A DNA stretch of 64,000 nucleotides from a bacterium D16-76 (GCA_009917445.1 QZEE01000003.1:1-64000), one strand, 5' to 3'; shown: positions 16,767 to 26,093, counted from the first letter of the stretch. Notes: generated by a model from the letters alone, not told the origin. Numbers and translations are program-made.

Positions 16767-16787
16767 TTCCGAACATTTTTCCGAACA
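16767..16787. repeat. Paired TTCCGAACA direct repeats downstream of the integrase
   Basis: TTCCGAACA occurs at 16767-16775 and 16779-16787, twelve bases apart, 16 bases from the integrase stop. Such short paired repeats next to an integrase gene can be arm- or core-type binding sites, but no partner copy was found in the window. Confidence 0.3.
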
Positions 16788-16802
16788 AGGTAGAGAGCTT
16801 TG

Positions 16803-17831
16803 TCAAGCCGTCAAGAAATCTCCCAAAATCTCATCCATCGCGGCAGAGGTTTTCGCACCGCTCTGTAGTTCCTCGTGGATATAAACCTTGGAAGTTATAG
16901 GGGAATTGTAATCGTGCCCCAGAAAAGCCTGTATCTGCTTGAGGGGTACCCCGTGGTCAGCCAGCATCGACCCAGCAAAATGCCTTAAGTCATGAAAGCG
17001 TATGGCGGTATCAATTCCATTCTTTTTAATCAAGGTCTTGAACCTGTTATAAACACCGTCAGGCCGGAGGAATTTCCCGTCTGGTCTTGCCACTACTTTG
17101 TCCATGGGAAGACCGGCTGCTTTTTGCTGCGCATATAGTCCTCTGAAATAGGCCGCTGTGCTGGGGATAAGCACCAAAACACGGTTGCTTCTTTTTGTTT
17201 TCGTGCTGTCCATGTCCAGCAGGACATTGCCGTTTTGCGTGACCGTATGTTGGATGTGCATGGTGCCCTGTTCCAAATCTATGTCGCACCAGCGCAGGCC
17301 ACAGACCTCTGAACGCCGTAGGCCATAGCACAGGCCCAGGATAATAGCAGCCCTCATAGGTTCCTCTATAGCCCTTGCCATGACAAGGATTTTCTTGACT
17401 TCGTCTTTGTTATATGGGTACCCTTCAAATCTTTCTTCCCTGGGCCATTTGAGCAAGTCCACTGGATTGGAAGGTATCACGCCATCCCGCCTAGCATCCT
17501 CTAGAGCCCCATTTACGACCACATTGTACTTTTTTACACTGGCTACCTTATGAGTCTTGAAAAGGCCCTCGTAGTAACTTTGCAGGACACGCCAAGTTAG
17601 GTCTTGCACCGGAATATCCCCCAATGCTGGCAGGATGTGAATTTGTGCATAACTCCAATAGGTTGCAACCGTGTTTCTCCTGCCGGTAACTTCCATGTTG
17701 TGAAGCCATCCTTCCACATAGTAGCGGAGCGTAGTGTCATGGTTTGGCAAGACCCGGTTTGCTTCCTTCTCCCATTGAGCGAGAATTTCAGTCATAACCT
17801 GTAGGGCTTTGCGCTTGGTGTTATCCTTCAC
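16803..17831 (-). CDS. Tyrosine integrase (site-specific recombinase), 342 residues, 5' frameshift suspected
   Basis: This is a full-size integrase. The SAM-like core-binding domain covers residues 35-120 (LRYYVEGWLHNMEVTGRRNT). In the catalytic domain the Arg lies in LGLCYGLRRSEVCGL, the HxxR box is FHDLRHFAGSML, GHD follows, and the nucleophile is the Tyr in SKVYIHEEL. It would catalyse integration and excision of the mobile region. The in-frame start is GTG 17831 without a ribosome binding site. An ATG at 17881 with AAGGAAGTGAGG encodes MPIKPFKD in another frame. Deleting that frame's discontinuity at about 17859 would give MPIKPFK joined to FKSKSTGYKVKDNTKRK, so a one-base deletion near the N-terminus is likely. 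Confidence 0.85.
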   Translation of the reverse strand: MKDNTKRKALQVMTEILAQWEKEANRVLPNHDTTLRYYVEGWLHNMEVTGRRNTVATYWSYAQIHILPALGDIPVQDLTWRVLQSYYEGLFKTHKVASVKKYNVVVNGALEDARRDGVIPSNPVDLLKWPREERFEGYPYNKDEVKKILVMARAIEEPMRAAIILGLCYGLRRSEVCGLRWCDIDLEQGTMHIQHTVTQNGNVLLDMDSTKTKRSNRVLVLIPSTAAYFRGLYAQQKAAGLPMDKVVARPDGKFLRPDGVYNRFKTLIKKNGIDTAIRFHDLRHFAGSMLADHGVPLKQIQAFLGHDYNSPITSKVYIHEELQSGAKTSAAMDEILGDFLTA

Positions 17832-17937
17832 CTTATAGCCTGTGCTTTTAGACTTAAATCCTTAAACGGCTTAATGGGCATGGGCCTCACTTCCTTTACT
17901 TAGGCTGGGCATATTTGATATAGGCGGCTCTTTTATA

Positions 17938-17982
17938 CAAAGCAGCGCTTCTGTCTATTTTTGTGACAGGGGCGCTGCTTTG
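17938..17982. terminator. Long hairpin at the mobile/core junction
   Basis: Arms CAAAGCAGCGC plus TTCTGTC (17938-17955) and GACAG plus GCGCTGCTTTG (17965-17982) pair almost fully around an AT-rich loop. It separates the divergent integrase and radical SAM genes and may be a bidirectional terminator or mark the element end. Confidence 0.45.
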
Positions 17983-17986
17983 TCGG

Positions 17987-18015
17987 TTGTTGACGGTTAT
18001 CTGGGTTGTTATAAT
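17987..18015 (+). promoter_or_regulatory. Promoter of the radical SAM/MMPL operon
   Basis: TTGTTG (17987-17992) and TATAAT (18010-18015) are 17 bases apart. The gene start follows 42 bases later, with AAGGAGG before it. Confidence 0.65.
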
Positions 18016-18056
18016 AATGTACATAAAACGTTCTGCCATATCAAGGAGGTCATATT

Positions 18057-19433
18057 ATGGATGCGTCAAACAAAATGGTACGCTACGGATTAAAAAAGGC
18101 TTTTGGCTACATAGAGCGGGACCCAGAGGAAAACCTGCCCAAGCTGATGGACTGGGTAGACCGGTATGCCCCGGAGGGCGATAAGGGCTTCCCCATGCAG
18201 CGGGCCGCGTTCCGGCGGGTAATTGAGGACCCCGGGTGCGCCATGCACAAGCTTATGTACCGTGTTTTTACCGAAACCGACAAGGACGTGCTGAAGGCCA
18301 TGTTCGAAAATTTCATCCTCAACGGCAACCTGGTGGGGTGGCCCCGGCAGGAAGAGCTGCGGGAAAGATACAACTGTAACATCCCCTGGGCAATCCTGCT
18401 GGACCCTACTTCTGCCTGCAACCTGCACTGCACCGGCTGCTGGGCCGCAGAGTACGGCAACAAGCTGAACCTTACCTTTGATGAGATCGACAGCATAATC
18501 ACCCAGGGCAAAGAGCTGGGTGTGTACATCTACATCTACACCGGCGGCGAGCCCTTGGTGCGTAAAGACGATCTTATCGCTCTGTGCCGCAAGCATAACG
18601 ACTGCCAGTTCCTTTGCTTTACCAATGGCACCCTTCTGGACGAAAGCTTCGCCGACTCCATGCTGAGCGTGAGGAATTTTATCCCCGCCATCAGTGTAGA
18701 GGGCTTTGAAAGCGCTACCGACGGCCGGCGGGGCCCGGGCACCTATGGCAAGGTGGTAGAGGCCATGTCCCTGCTGAAACGGAAGAAGCTGCCCTTTGGC
18801 ATCAGCTGCTGTTACACCAGCCAGAATTTTGAGTCTATCAGCAGCGGCGAATACTTTGACCAGATGGTGGAATGGGGGGCTTCCTTTGTGTGGTACTTCC
18901 ACTACATGCCTATTGGCAACGACGCTGCCCCCGAGCTGCTGCCCACCCCAAAGCAGCGGGAGCTTATGTACCACAGGATACGGCAAGCCCGGCGGGAGAA
19001 ACCTATTTTTGCCATGGACTTCCAGAACGACGGGGAGTTTGTGGGGGGCTGCATTGCCGGCGGCCGCCGGTATTTCCACATCAACGCAAACGGCGACTGC
19101 GACCCCTGCGTGTTTATCCATTATTCTAACGCCAACATCCGGGACATGGGCCTTTTGGATGTCCTGCGGTCGCCCCTCTTTATGGCCTACCACGACGGCC
19201 AGCCCTTTAACGGCAACCACTTGATGCCGTGCCCTATGCTGGAAAACCCGGATAAGCTGCGGGGGATGGTGGAAAAGACGGGGGCCCGCTCTACAGACCT
19301 GCAGTCGCCGGAGAGCGTAGAGCACCTTTGCGATAAGTGCCAGGAATACGCCCAAAGCTGGGCCTCGGCCGCCCAGCGCTTGTGGCAGGGCCCATGCCGG
19401 GAGAAAGCCGCAGGGCACAGGCCGGCGGTGTAA
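18057..19433 (+). CDS. Radical SAM protein with Cys-rich C-terminal region, 458 residues
   Basis: The central domain carries the CxxxCxxC iron-sulfur motif CNLHCTGC near residue 121 and the YTGGEPLV SAM-binding block near residue 160, so it is a radical SAM enzyme. C-terminal cysteines (GGCIAGGRR, GDCDPCVFIHYS, LMPCPML, CDKCQEYA) suggest a SPASM-like domain with auxiliary clusters. An N-terminal helical extension of about 100 residues precedes the barrel. The substrate is unknown; such enzymes often modify peptides or other cofactors. It is the first gene of an operon with an MMPL transporter and a heptad-repeat exported protein, suggesting a product that is exported or acts at the envelope. 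The start follows AAGGAGG. Confidence 0.85.
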   Translation: MDASNKMVRYGLKKAFGYIERDPEENLPKLMDWVDRYAPEGDKGFPMQRAAFRRVIEDPGCAMHKLMYRVFTETDKDVLKAMFENFILNGNLVGWPRQEELRERYNCNIPWAILLDPTSACNLHCTGCWAAEYGNKLNLTFDEIDSIITQGKELGVYIYIYTGGEPLVRKDDLIALCRKHNDCQFLCFTNGTLLDESFADSMLSVRNFIPAISVEGFESATDGRRGPGTYGKVVEAMSLLKRKKLPFGISCCYTSQNFESISSGEYFDQMVEWGASFVWYFHYMPIGNDAAPELLPTPKQRELMYHRIRQARREKPIFAMDFQNDGEFVGGCIAGGRRYFHINANGDCDPCVFIHYSNANIRDMGLLDVLRSPLFMAYHDGQPFNGNHLMPCPMLENPDKLRGMVEKTGARSTDLQSPESVEHLCDKCQEYAQSWASAAQRLWQGPCREKAAGHRPAV

Positions 19434-19479
19434 AAACAGACGGGAGGGCCGTGTATAAAGAGAAAGGGATGATACAATT

Positions 19480-21576
19480 TTGGAAAGGATAGCCTACGGA
19501 ATCGTCCGCCGCCGTAAGCTGGTGCTGGCGATAGCTGTGCTGCTGCTGATACCGGCGCTGCTGGGCGCGGCGGCCACCCGTATCAACTACGACATACTTA
19601 CATACCTTCCCCCAGAGCTGGACTCTATGCTGGGGGAGGCGGCGTTGGAAAACGACTTTAACCTGGCTTCTACCGGCATGGTCACGGTAGAGGGGATGCC
19701 CCTGGGGGAAATGCTGGCCATGAAAGCCGAAATGGAGCAGGTAGAGGGGGTAGAGCAGGTCTTTTGGCTTAGCGACATAACCGACCCCGCCATCCCCCCG
19801 GAGATGCTCCCGGAAAGCATCCGGCAGATCCTGTACGGCGGGGACGCCACCCTGATGCTGGTGCGGTTTTCCCAGCCCTCAGCCAGCAAAAGCACCATGG
19901 ACGCCGTGGCCCAGCTAAAGGGCATCTTAAAAGGGTGCTGCTTCTTTGGCGGCATGAGCGTTATCCTGCAGGACACCAAAGCCCTGGTGGATAACGAAAT
20001 GCCCCTTTACATCCTCTGCGCTGTGGGGGCCAGCCTTTTCGTGCTGTTTTTAGCCATGGAGAGCACCCTGGTGCCGGTGCTCTTTATGTTGGGGCTCTTG
20101 TTCCCTATTCTGTATAACTTTGGCACCAACTACTTCCTGGGGCAGATCAGCTACATTACCCAGGCGCTGTCCACCGTCCTGCAGCTGGGGGTGACAATGG
20201 ATTTCTCCATCTTCCTCCTGCACCGGTACGAGGAAGAAAAGCGGCGGAGCGCGGACAAAGAGCAGGCCATGGCCCAGGCTATTGCCAACACCTTCTCTTC
20301 GGTGACGGCTTCCAGCCTGACCACCATTGCGGGCTTTTTGGCGCTGTGTACCATGCGCCTGGCTTTAGGGCGGGATATCGGCATTGTCATGGCCAAGGGC
20401 GTGGCGCTGGGGGTGCTGTGCACCATCACCATCCTGCCTTCGCTGATTCTGACCTTCGACCGCGCCGTTGAAAAGCGCCGCCACCGGGTGCTCATCCCGC
20501 AGCTTAAGCGGGTAGGCCAATTTGCCGCCCAGCACCCCGGGCCGATCTTAGCGGTTTTCGCGGCGGTAATGGTGCCCTTTACCCTGGCACAAAGCAAAAC
20601 CAGCGTGTACTACACGTTATTTGACAGCCTGCCCCAAGACCTGACGGGCATTGTGGGCACAAACAAGCTGAAAGACGACTTCGGCATGACCACCTCCCAC
20701 TTCATCCTGGTAGACAAAGACATGGGCGGCGAGGACTTTGAGGGCCTGTGCGAAAGCCTGAAAGGGGTAGAGGGAATCAGCCAGGTAGCCTCTGTCAGCG
20801 GGCTGCTGCCCCCTGGCTTTGACCCGGGTATGCTGCCGGAGGGCATCGCCCAGCTGGCGCAGTCTGGCGGGAAAAAGCTGATTTTGGCAAACTCCGCTTA
20901 CAAAAGCGGCACAGACCAATTAGCCGCCCAGCTAAACCAGATGGACAGCTTGGTAAAAGCCGCCGACCCAGGCGGGGTCATTACCGGCGAGGGGGCTATG
21001 ACCAAGGACCTGATCGAAATTGCCGACGTGGATTTTGCCCACGTAAACATAGCCTCCATTGCGGCGGTGTTCTTAATCATCCTGCTTACGTTCCGCAGCG
21101 TGTCTATCCCGGTCCTGCTGGTGGCCTCTATTGAAAGCGCTATTTTTATCAACATGGGCATCCCCTACTTTACAGGGGCCCAGCTGCCTTTTATCGCCAG
21201 CATCGTTATTGGCACAGTGCAGCTGGGGGCTACGGTAGACTACGCTATCCTGATGGCCACCCGTTTCCGGGAGGAACGCCGGCGGGGGCTGGCCCCTAAG
21301 GCGGCCGCCCAGGTTGCCTGCCAATATTGCAGCCAGAGCATCCTGTCCAGCGGCCTGACCTTCTTTGCGGCTACCATAGGTGTAGCGGCTATCAGCCGTA
21401 TGGAGCTACTGAAAAGCATATGCCTGCTGATCTCCCGGGGGGCGCTTATCAGCATGTTTGTCATTATCGTCATACTGCCCTGCCTGCTTCAGCTGTTAGA
21501 CCCGCTTATCCGCCGCACCACCCTGCACTGGCCGCGTGGGGAAAGCAAAGCGGCAGGGGCTGTACAGGGGGATTAA
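19480..21576 (+). CDS. MMPL/RND-family membrane transporter, 698 residues
   Basis: This protein has the RND/MMPL layout. A first helix (LVLAIAVLLLIPALLGAAA) precedes a large outer domain, then a block of about five helices containing TMDFSIFLLHRYEEEK. A second outer domain and second helix block carry GATVDYAILMATRFREERR, the repeated loop typical of MmpL/YdfJ proteins. These move lipids or hydrophobic metabolites using the proton gradient. It starts at TTG; no ATG lies in frame nearby and the spacing to AAAGG is long, so expression may depend on coupling to the upstream gene 46 bases away. The heptad-repeat protein follows at 31 bases. Confidence 0.85.
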   Translation: MERIAYGIVRRRKLVLAIAVLLLIPALLGAAATRINYDILTYLPPELDSMLGEAALENDFNLASTGMVTVEGMPLGEMLAMKAEMEQVEGVEQVFWLSDITDPAIPPEMLPESIRQILYGGDATLMLVRFSQPSASKSTMDAVAQLKGILKGCCFFGGMSVILQDTKALVDNEMPLYILCAVGASLFVLFLAMESTLVPVLFMLGLLFPILYNFGTNYFLGQISYITQALSTVLQLGVTMDFSIFLLHRYEEEKRRSADKEQAMAQAIANTFSSVTASSLTTIAGFLALCTMRLALGRDIGIVMAKGVALGVLCTITILPSLILTFDRAVEKRRHRVLIPQLKRVGQFAAQHPGPILAVFAAVMVPFTLAQSKTSVYYTLFDSLPQDLTGIVGTNKLKDDFGMTTSHFILVDKDMGGEDFEGLCESLKGVEGISQVASVSGLLPPGFDPGMLPEGIAQLAQSGGKKLILANSAYKSGTDQLAAQLNQMDSLVKAADPGGVITGEGAMTKDLIEIADVDFAHVNIASIAAVFLIILLTFRSVSIPVLLVASIESAIFINMGIPYFTGAQLPFIASIVIGTVQLGATVDYAILMATRFREERRRGLAPKAAAQVACQYCSQSILSSGLTFFAATIGVAAISRMELLKSICLLISRGALISMFVIIVILPCLLQLLDPLIRRTTLHWPRGESKAAGAVQGD

Positions 21577-21607
21577 AAGATTAACCCAGGAAAGGAAGAA
21601 ATATTTT

Positions 21608-23764
21608 ATGAAAGCTTGGAAACGTGTTATGGGGGCCGGCCTGGCTGCCCTGCTGGCGGCCGGGTGTGCCTTGCCCGCGCTGGCTGCGGGGGCTGCCGCA
21701 GAAAAAGAGGAGACCGTATACGTGGTGCTGGAGCCAGACGGTTCGGTTCGCAGCCAGACCGTAAGCGCCCATCTGCACAAGGAGGACGGTTTGTCAGGCG
21801 TCATAGACCGCTCGGCTTTGACCGGCATTGAGAACACCCACGACACCACAACGTTCACCCAAGAGGGGGAGGAAATCCGCTGGGACACAGAAGGGACAGA
21901 CGTTTACTATAAGGGCTCAGCCAGCCGGGAGGCCCCTATAAGCGCGAAGATTACCTATGAGCTGGACGGGGCAGCCATCAGCCCTGAAGGGCTGGCGGGG
22001 AAGAGCGGGCGCGTAAAAATCACGGTAAAGCTGGTGAACAACGAAACCGGCACGGTACAGGTAAACGGTAAGGCCCAGCCTGTGTGCACGCCCTTTGTCA
22101 CCATGGTGGCGGCGGTGCTGGGCCCGGGGTGGACAGAGGTTTCCGCTGGGCACGGTAAAATTACCGGGGCAGGCCATAGCCAGGCCGCGGCCTTTGTGTG
22201 CCTTCCCGGGGTGCGGGCGTGCTTGGAGGAAGCCGGCCTTGAGAAGCTGGGAGACCTGGAAGACCACTTGCTGGACGAGGTGAGCATAGAAGGCACGGTA
22301 GAGGATTTTGCCCTGCCAGACATCCTGATTGCCTGCGCAGCAGATGCAGAAACCCTCCGGGAAAACGGCTTTTCTGGCCTGGAAGAGCTGGAAGGCCTGG
22401 ACACCGGCATGGCCAGCCTGCGGGAAGGACTGGATGAGCTTCTGGACGGCGCCGGCCGTCTGGCAGACGGCGCGGCAGCGCTGGAAAGCGGTGCCGCCAC
22501 CCTGCTGGCAGGGGCCAACACCTTGTACGCAGGGGGCATGCGGCTGCAAAGCGGCATTGCCCAGCTGCAGCAGGGCGCCTATGATTTAAGCAGCGGCGCT
22601 GCCCAGGCCCGCGACGGCGCAGCTGTCCTGCAAACAGGGGCAAATGGCCTGGCGGCAGGCTTAGCAAATCTGCAAGACGGGGCAGGGGCCCTCTATAGCG
22701 GGTATAACCAGCTAAAGGGCGGGGCCGACAGCTTGGCAGCGGGGCTCAACACCCTGCAGGGCAAGGGGCCGGCTTTGGCAGAGGGTGCAGGGCAAATCAC
22801 CGGGGCGGTGGGTCAGCTTTATGAAGCGGCTGGGCCGGGCAGCCCGGTAATGGCCGGGGCCCAGGCCTTTGGAGGCTCTTTGTCTGGGGCGGCGGCCAAC
22901 GGGGCGGGGGCCCTTGCCAGCCTGCCCGACCCCAGCGCCTTTGCCCCAGACGAGGCCCACGCCGCTGACCCGGCTTACCAGCAGCTTTTGGCGGCGTATA
23001 CAGGCGCGTACAGCACGGCCAGCGGTATGGCTGGGGGACTGGCGGAATTGGACAGCGCGTATACCCAGGTGCTGGGCGGCCTGCAGCAAGTGAGTGCTGG
23101 CGTAGAGTCCCTGCAGGCCGCTGCCAACGGAATAGATGGGCTGGCTGCCGGAATAACCGCCTATACCCAGGGCGTGGCCGAGGCGGCATCTGGCGCGGCC
23201 CAGCTGCAAGAGGGCATTGGCCGGCTGGGTGCCAGCCTGCCCGCGCTGACGGGCGGTGTTGACCAGCTCTTGGCTGGGTCGAACCAGCTTTCGGCCGGGG
23301 CGGGCTCCCTCTCCCAAGGCAACGCGGCGCTGGCAGAAGGCGCGGCGCGTCTGGCCCAGGGCACAGACAGCCTGGCAGCAGGCGTAGCAGAGCTGCTTGG
23401 GGGCATACAGGCGCTGGCCCAGGGCGCGGCGTCCCTGCACGGCGGCACGGTGGAGTTAAGCGAAGGCGCGTCTGCCCTGCAAAACGGGCTGGTACGGTTT
23501 GACACCGAAGGCATAAGCCGGCTGACGGCGGGCACAGAGGATCTTCCCATACTGCGGGCCGTGGCAGCGGCCATGCGCGAACGCATGGAAGGCTACGGAA
23601 GCTTTGCCGGTGCACCGGAAGGGGCGGAGACAGCCACAAAGTTCGTGATGAAAGCCGTGGGGCAGCCTCAGGAAGCCAAGCCAGCCGAAGAAGCTTCCGC
23701 TCAGGAGGACGGGCAGGAGCACGAGGACTTCTGGCAGAGGGTAACCGCCCTGTTAGGCGAATAG
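21608..23764 (+). CDS. Exported Gly/Ala-rich heptad-repeat protein (YhgE/Pip-like outer domain), 718 residues
   Basis: The ATG at 21608 begins a signal peptide (VMGAGLAALLAAGCALPALA). Residues 220-660 are dominated by LxxGxxxLxxG-type heptads (LDELLDGAGRLADGAAALES and many more), the X-X-X-Leu-X-X-Gly repeat found in the outer part of YhgE/Pip proteins, probably forming long helical hairpins. The multi-helix C-terminal membrane domain of canonical YhgE/Pip is missing; here the C-terminus is charged and soluble. The partner MMPL protein immediately upstream could supply the membrane part. I infer an envelope-spanning periplasm-like adaptor for the transporter. A terminator follows. Confidence 0.75.
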   Translation: MKAWKRVMGAGLAALLAAGCALPALAAGAAAEKEETVYVVLEPDGSVRSQTVSAHLHKEDGLSGVIDRSALTGIENTHDTTTFTQEGEEIRWDTEGTDVYYKGSASREAPISAKITYELDGAAISPEGLAGKSGRVKITVKLVNNETGTVQVNGKAQPVCTPFVTMVAAVLGPGWTEVSAGHGKITGAGHSQAAAFVCLPGVRACLEEAGLEKLGDLEDHLLDEVSIEGTVEDFALPDILIACAADAETLRENGFSGLEELEGLDTGMASLREGLDELLDGAGRLADGAAALESGAATLLAGANTLYAGGMRLQSGIAQLQQGAYDLSSGAAQARDGAAVLQTGANGLAAGLANLQDGAGALYSGYNQLKGGADSLAAGLNTLQGKGPALAEGAGQITGAVGQLYEAAGPGSPVMAGAQAFGGSLSGAAANGAGALASLPDPSAFAPDEAHAADPAYQQLLAAYTGAYSTASGMAGGLAELDSAYTQVLGGLQQVSAGVESLQAAANGIDGLAAGITAYTQGVAEAASGAAQLQEGIGRLGASLPALTGGVDQLLAGSNQLSAGAGSLSQGNAALAEGAARLAQGTDSLAAGVAELLGGIQALAQGAASLHGGTVELSEGASALQNGLVRFDTEGISRLTAGTEDLPILRAVAAAMRERMEGYGSFAGAPEGAETATKFVMKAVGQPQEAKPAEEASAQEDGQEHEDFWQRVTALLGE

Positions 23765-23862
23765 CCGTAAAGAGCCATAAACATGAATGAACGGCACCCC
23801 ACTTGTTATTCCAGTATACCATACTATTTAAAATGAAAATCAATAAAAACAGGAAAGCCTTT

Positions 23863-23893
23863 AACGGATGGGTCAAAATACCCATCCGTTTTT
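23863..23893 (+). terminator. Rho-independent terminator
   Basis: AACGGATGGGT (23863-23873) and ACCCATCCGTT (23880-23890) pair around a six-base loop and run into TTTTT, ending the radical SAM operon. Confidence 0.85.
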
Positions 23894-23894
23894 G

Positions 23895-24052
23895 TGTGCT
23901 CTGGTAGCACGTCACGGACGCGCTGGCTCACGTAAGCGCGGCATAAAGTGACGCGGCGTAGGCCCCCGCCAGCCAGTGAGCGCAGCGAACGTCCCCGCGT
24001 CGCGGGTGCAGCGTCACGCTGCTAAATTTTTAACAAATTGTGTACGGGGCCC
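23895..24052. other. GC-rich intergenic sequence with small palindromes
   Basis: No gene is seen. The stretch holds several short palindromes such as CCCGCGTCGCGGG and GCAGCGTCACGCTGC, resembling an intergenic hairpin cluster. It does not match the dispersed repeat family found elsewhere in the window. Confidence 0.3.
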
Positions 24053-24081
24053 TTGCAAAAAGCTTTTGGTTGTGCTATTAT
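24053..24081 (+). promoter_or_regulatory. Promoter of the sodium-pump decarboxylase operon
   Basis: TTGCAA (24053-24058) and TATTAT (24076-24081) are spaced 17 bases, about 105 bases upstream of the oadG-like gene. Confidence 0.65.
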
Positions 24082-24187
24082 GATATTGATTTTTGATAAA
24101 ATGCGGAAGAAGGGCATTTTGTCAAATCAATACGCTTCATTACACAGTTTTACCTTATAATTCTTGGGGAAAGGAGGTCTTTTTACT

Positions 24188-24481
24188 ATGAACGAACCCA
24201 GTTTTGTACAGGTTATCGCCATGGGCCTTTGCACGGTTTTCGTTGTGCTGATCTGCCTTATTATCATTATTAAGATCATGGGCGCAATCATGTCCAAGTT
24301 CAGCGCCAACACGGCCCCGGCGGCTGCCCCTGCACCGGCTGCGGCCCCCGCCCCGGCGGTCCCGGCCCCAGCGGCCCAGGGCAGCAAGCAGCAGATGGTC
24401 GCCGCCATTGCCGCCGCTATTGCGGAAGACATGGGCGCGGACGTCGGCCATATCAAGATCCACTCCATCCGCAAGCTGTAA
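24188..24481 (+). CDS. OadG-family subunit of a Na+-translocating decarboxylase, 97 residues
   Basis: A single N-terminal membrane helix (VIAMGLCTVFVVLICLIIII) is followed by an Ala/Pro-rich linker and a soluble tail. This is the layout of the gamma/delta subunit that holds the membrane pump and carboxyltransferase together. The ATG at 24188 follows AAGGAGG; the longer frame is rejected. It opens a four-gene operon that encodes biotin carrier, membrane pump and carboxyltransferase on separate polypeptides. Confidence 0.85.
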   Translation: MNEPSFVQVIAMGLCTVFVVLICLIIIIKIMGAIMSKFSANTAPAAAPAPAAAPAPAVPAPAAQGSKQQMVAAIAAAIAEDMGADVGHIKIHSIRKL

Positions 24482-24527
24482 GCTTTACCCGCCAGAAGTT
24501 TAATTTGATTGAGAGGTAATTTGTATT

Positions 24528-24887
24528 ATGAGAAATTATCATGTAAACGTAAACGGCACCGCTTATGAAGTAACTGTTGAAGAAGTAAAGGGCGGCGCAG
24601 CCCCTGCAGCAGCCCCCGCTGCCGCGCCTGCCCCGGCCCCTGCCCCCGCTGCGGCCCCGGCCCCTGTCGGCGCCGGCGAGCAGGTGACTTCCCCCATGCC
24701 CGGGACCATCCTGGACGTGAAGGTCTCTGCCGGGCAGGCTGTAAAGTCTGGCCAGGTGCTGATGGTGCTGGAAGCCATGAAGATGGAGAACGAGATCATG
24801 GCCCCCAAGGATGGCACTGTCACCGCCGTTTCCGTCTCCAAGGGCGCGTCTGTGGAGAGCGGCACACTCCTGTGCACCATCGCCTGA
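24528..24887 (+). CDS. Biotin carboxyl carrier protein of the decarboxylase, 119 residues
   Basis: The C-terminal domain contains EAMKMENEI, the biotinyl-lysine motif, flanked by the usual [10 protein letters not shown] and GTLLCTIA strands. A long Ala/Pro hinge (residues 22-45) tethers it so that the biotin can swing between the carboxyltransferase and the membrane subunit. The start follows GAGAGG. As a free-standing carrier it complements an alpha subunit in the same operon that lacks its own biotin domain. Confidence 0.9.
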   Translation: MRNYHVNVNGTAYEVTVEEVKGGAAPAAAPAAAPAPAPAPAAAPAPVGAGEQVTSPMPGTILDVKVSAGQAVKSGQVLMVLEAMKMENEIMAPKDGTVTAVSVSKGASVESGTLLCTIA

Positions 24888-24926
24888 GCGCGACCGGCTG
24901 AAATCAAAAAATAAGGAGTGTAATCC

Positions 24927-26093
24927 ATGGAAGCTATTCAGAACTTTTTGCAGAGCACCGGCTTCGCCCTCATTGGGGAAAACCCTTTGAACCTGGTGAT
25001 GATCGTCGTCGCCTGCGCGCTGCTGTACTTGGCTATTGTCAAGAAATTCGAGCCGCTGCTGCTTTTGCCCATTGCCTTTGGCATGCTGCTGACAAACCTG
25101 CCCGGCGCGGGCATGTACCATGCCGAGTATTTTGCCGACGGCGTCATCAACTGGGCTGAGCTGGGCACCGGCCACGGCGGCCTGATCGACTACCTGTACC
25201 TGGGCGTGAAGCTGGGCATCTACCCCTGCCTGATCTTCATTGGCGTAGGCGCCATGACCGACTTTGGCCCGCTGATTGCCAACCCCAAGAGCCTGCTGCT
25301 GGGCGCTGCGGCCCAGCTGGGCATCTTCATCACGTACATTGGCGCCCACCTGATGGGCTTCACGGGCCCGGAGTCCGCTTCTATCGGCATCATTGGCGGC
25401 GCGGACGGCCCCACCGCTATTTACACCACGGCTACGCTGGCCCCCCATCTCCTTGGGCCCATCGCGGTGGCAGCTTACTCCTACATGGCGCTGGTGCCGG
25501 TTATCCAGCCCCCCATTATGAAGGCGCTGACCACCAAAGAAGAGCGCAGGATCAAGATGAAGCAGCTGCGCCCGGTTTCTAAGACAGAAAAGATCCTGTT
25601 CCCCATCATCGTCACCATTTTCGTGTCCTTCATGCTGCCCAGTGCCGCCCCGCTGGTGGGCTGCCTGATGCTGGGCAACCTGATGCGCGAGTCCGGCGTG
25701 GTAGACCGCCTGAGCAAGACTGTGCAGAACGAGCTGATGAACATTGTCACCATTTTCCTGGGGATTTCGGTAGGCGCCACCGCCACCGCTGCCAACTTCC
25801 TGAACTGGTCTACCCTGAGCATCCTGCTGATGGGCGTGGTGGCCTTTGGCATGGGCACCGCCGGCGGCGTGCTGCTGGCCAAGCTGATGAACGTGTTCGC
25901 CAAGGAGAAGGTCAATCCCCTAATCGGCTCTGCCGGCGTGTCGGCTGTACCTATGGCAGCCCGTGTGTCCCAGGTGGTGGGCCAGAAAGAGGACCCCTCC
26001 AACTTCCTGCTGATGCACGCCATGGGCCCCAACGTATCCGGTGTTATTGGCTCTGCCGTAGCCGCCGGCGTACTCCTGGCCCTCTTCGGCTAA
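24927..26093 (+). CDS. oadB: Na+-pumping decarboxylase beta subunit (OadB type), 388 residues
   Basis: This polytopic membrane protein decarboxylates carboxybiotin and uses the energy to pump sodium ions out. It shows about ten helices and the family signatures [16 protein letters not shown] and [15 protein letters not shown], plus [14 protein letters not shown]. The length is normal for OadB/GcdB/MmdB. The start ATG follows AAGGAG. Gene order and the carboxyltransferase encoded next point to oxaloacetate (or a closely related beta-keto acid) as the substrate. Confidence 0.92.
   Translation: MEAIQNFLQSTGFALIGENPLNLVMIVVACALLYLAIVKKFEPLLLLPIAFGMLLTNLPGAGMYHAEYFADGVINWAELGTGHGGLIDYLYLGVKLGIYPCLIFIGVGAMTDFGPLIANPKSLLLGAAAQLGIFITYIGAHLMGFTGPESASIGIIGGADGPTAIYTTATLAPHLLGPIAVAAYSYMALVPVIQPPIMKALTTKEERRIKMKQLRPVSKTEKILFPIIVTIFVSFMLPSAAPLVGCLMLGNLMRESGVVDRLSKTVQNELMNIVTIFLGISVGATATAANFLNWSTLSILLMGVVAFGMGTAGGVLLAKLMNVFAKEKVNPLIGSAGVSAVPMAARVSQVVGQKEDPSNFLLMHAMGPNVSGVIGSAVAAGVLLALFG

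Larger units (their letters stand above)
1..17900. mobile_element. Integrated conjugative/mobilizable element (left end outside the window)
   Basis: This stretch is visibly less GC-rich than everything right of 18 kb. It carries a VirD4/TraD-like coupling ATPase, a replication-relaxation protein, two orphan DNA methyltransferases, an amidoligase, small membrane proteins, two tyrosine recombinases and unrecognised cargo. No relaxase, VirB4 or reverse transcriptase lies inside the window, so the left part is presumed to continue upstream. The right boundary is placed by inference between the integrase start and the promoter of the radical SAM gene. No direct repeat defining att sites could be paired because the left end is missing. 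A nested or composite structure is possible, since two recombinase genes are present. Confidence 0.6.

Noticed and set aside
18090-19418. 442-codon open frame antisense to the radical SAM gene
   Set aside because: Composition is typical of reverse-frame translation of GC-rich codons, and the sense frame has clear radical SAM motifs.
22797-23915. Long antisense frame across the heptad-repeat gene
   Set aside because: The repeats of the sense gene create stop-free antisense frames; the product is Pro/Arg-rich and has no start signal.
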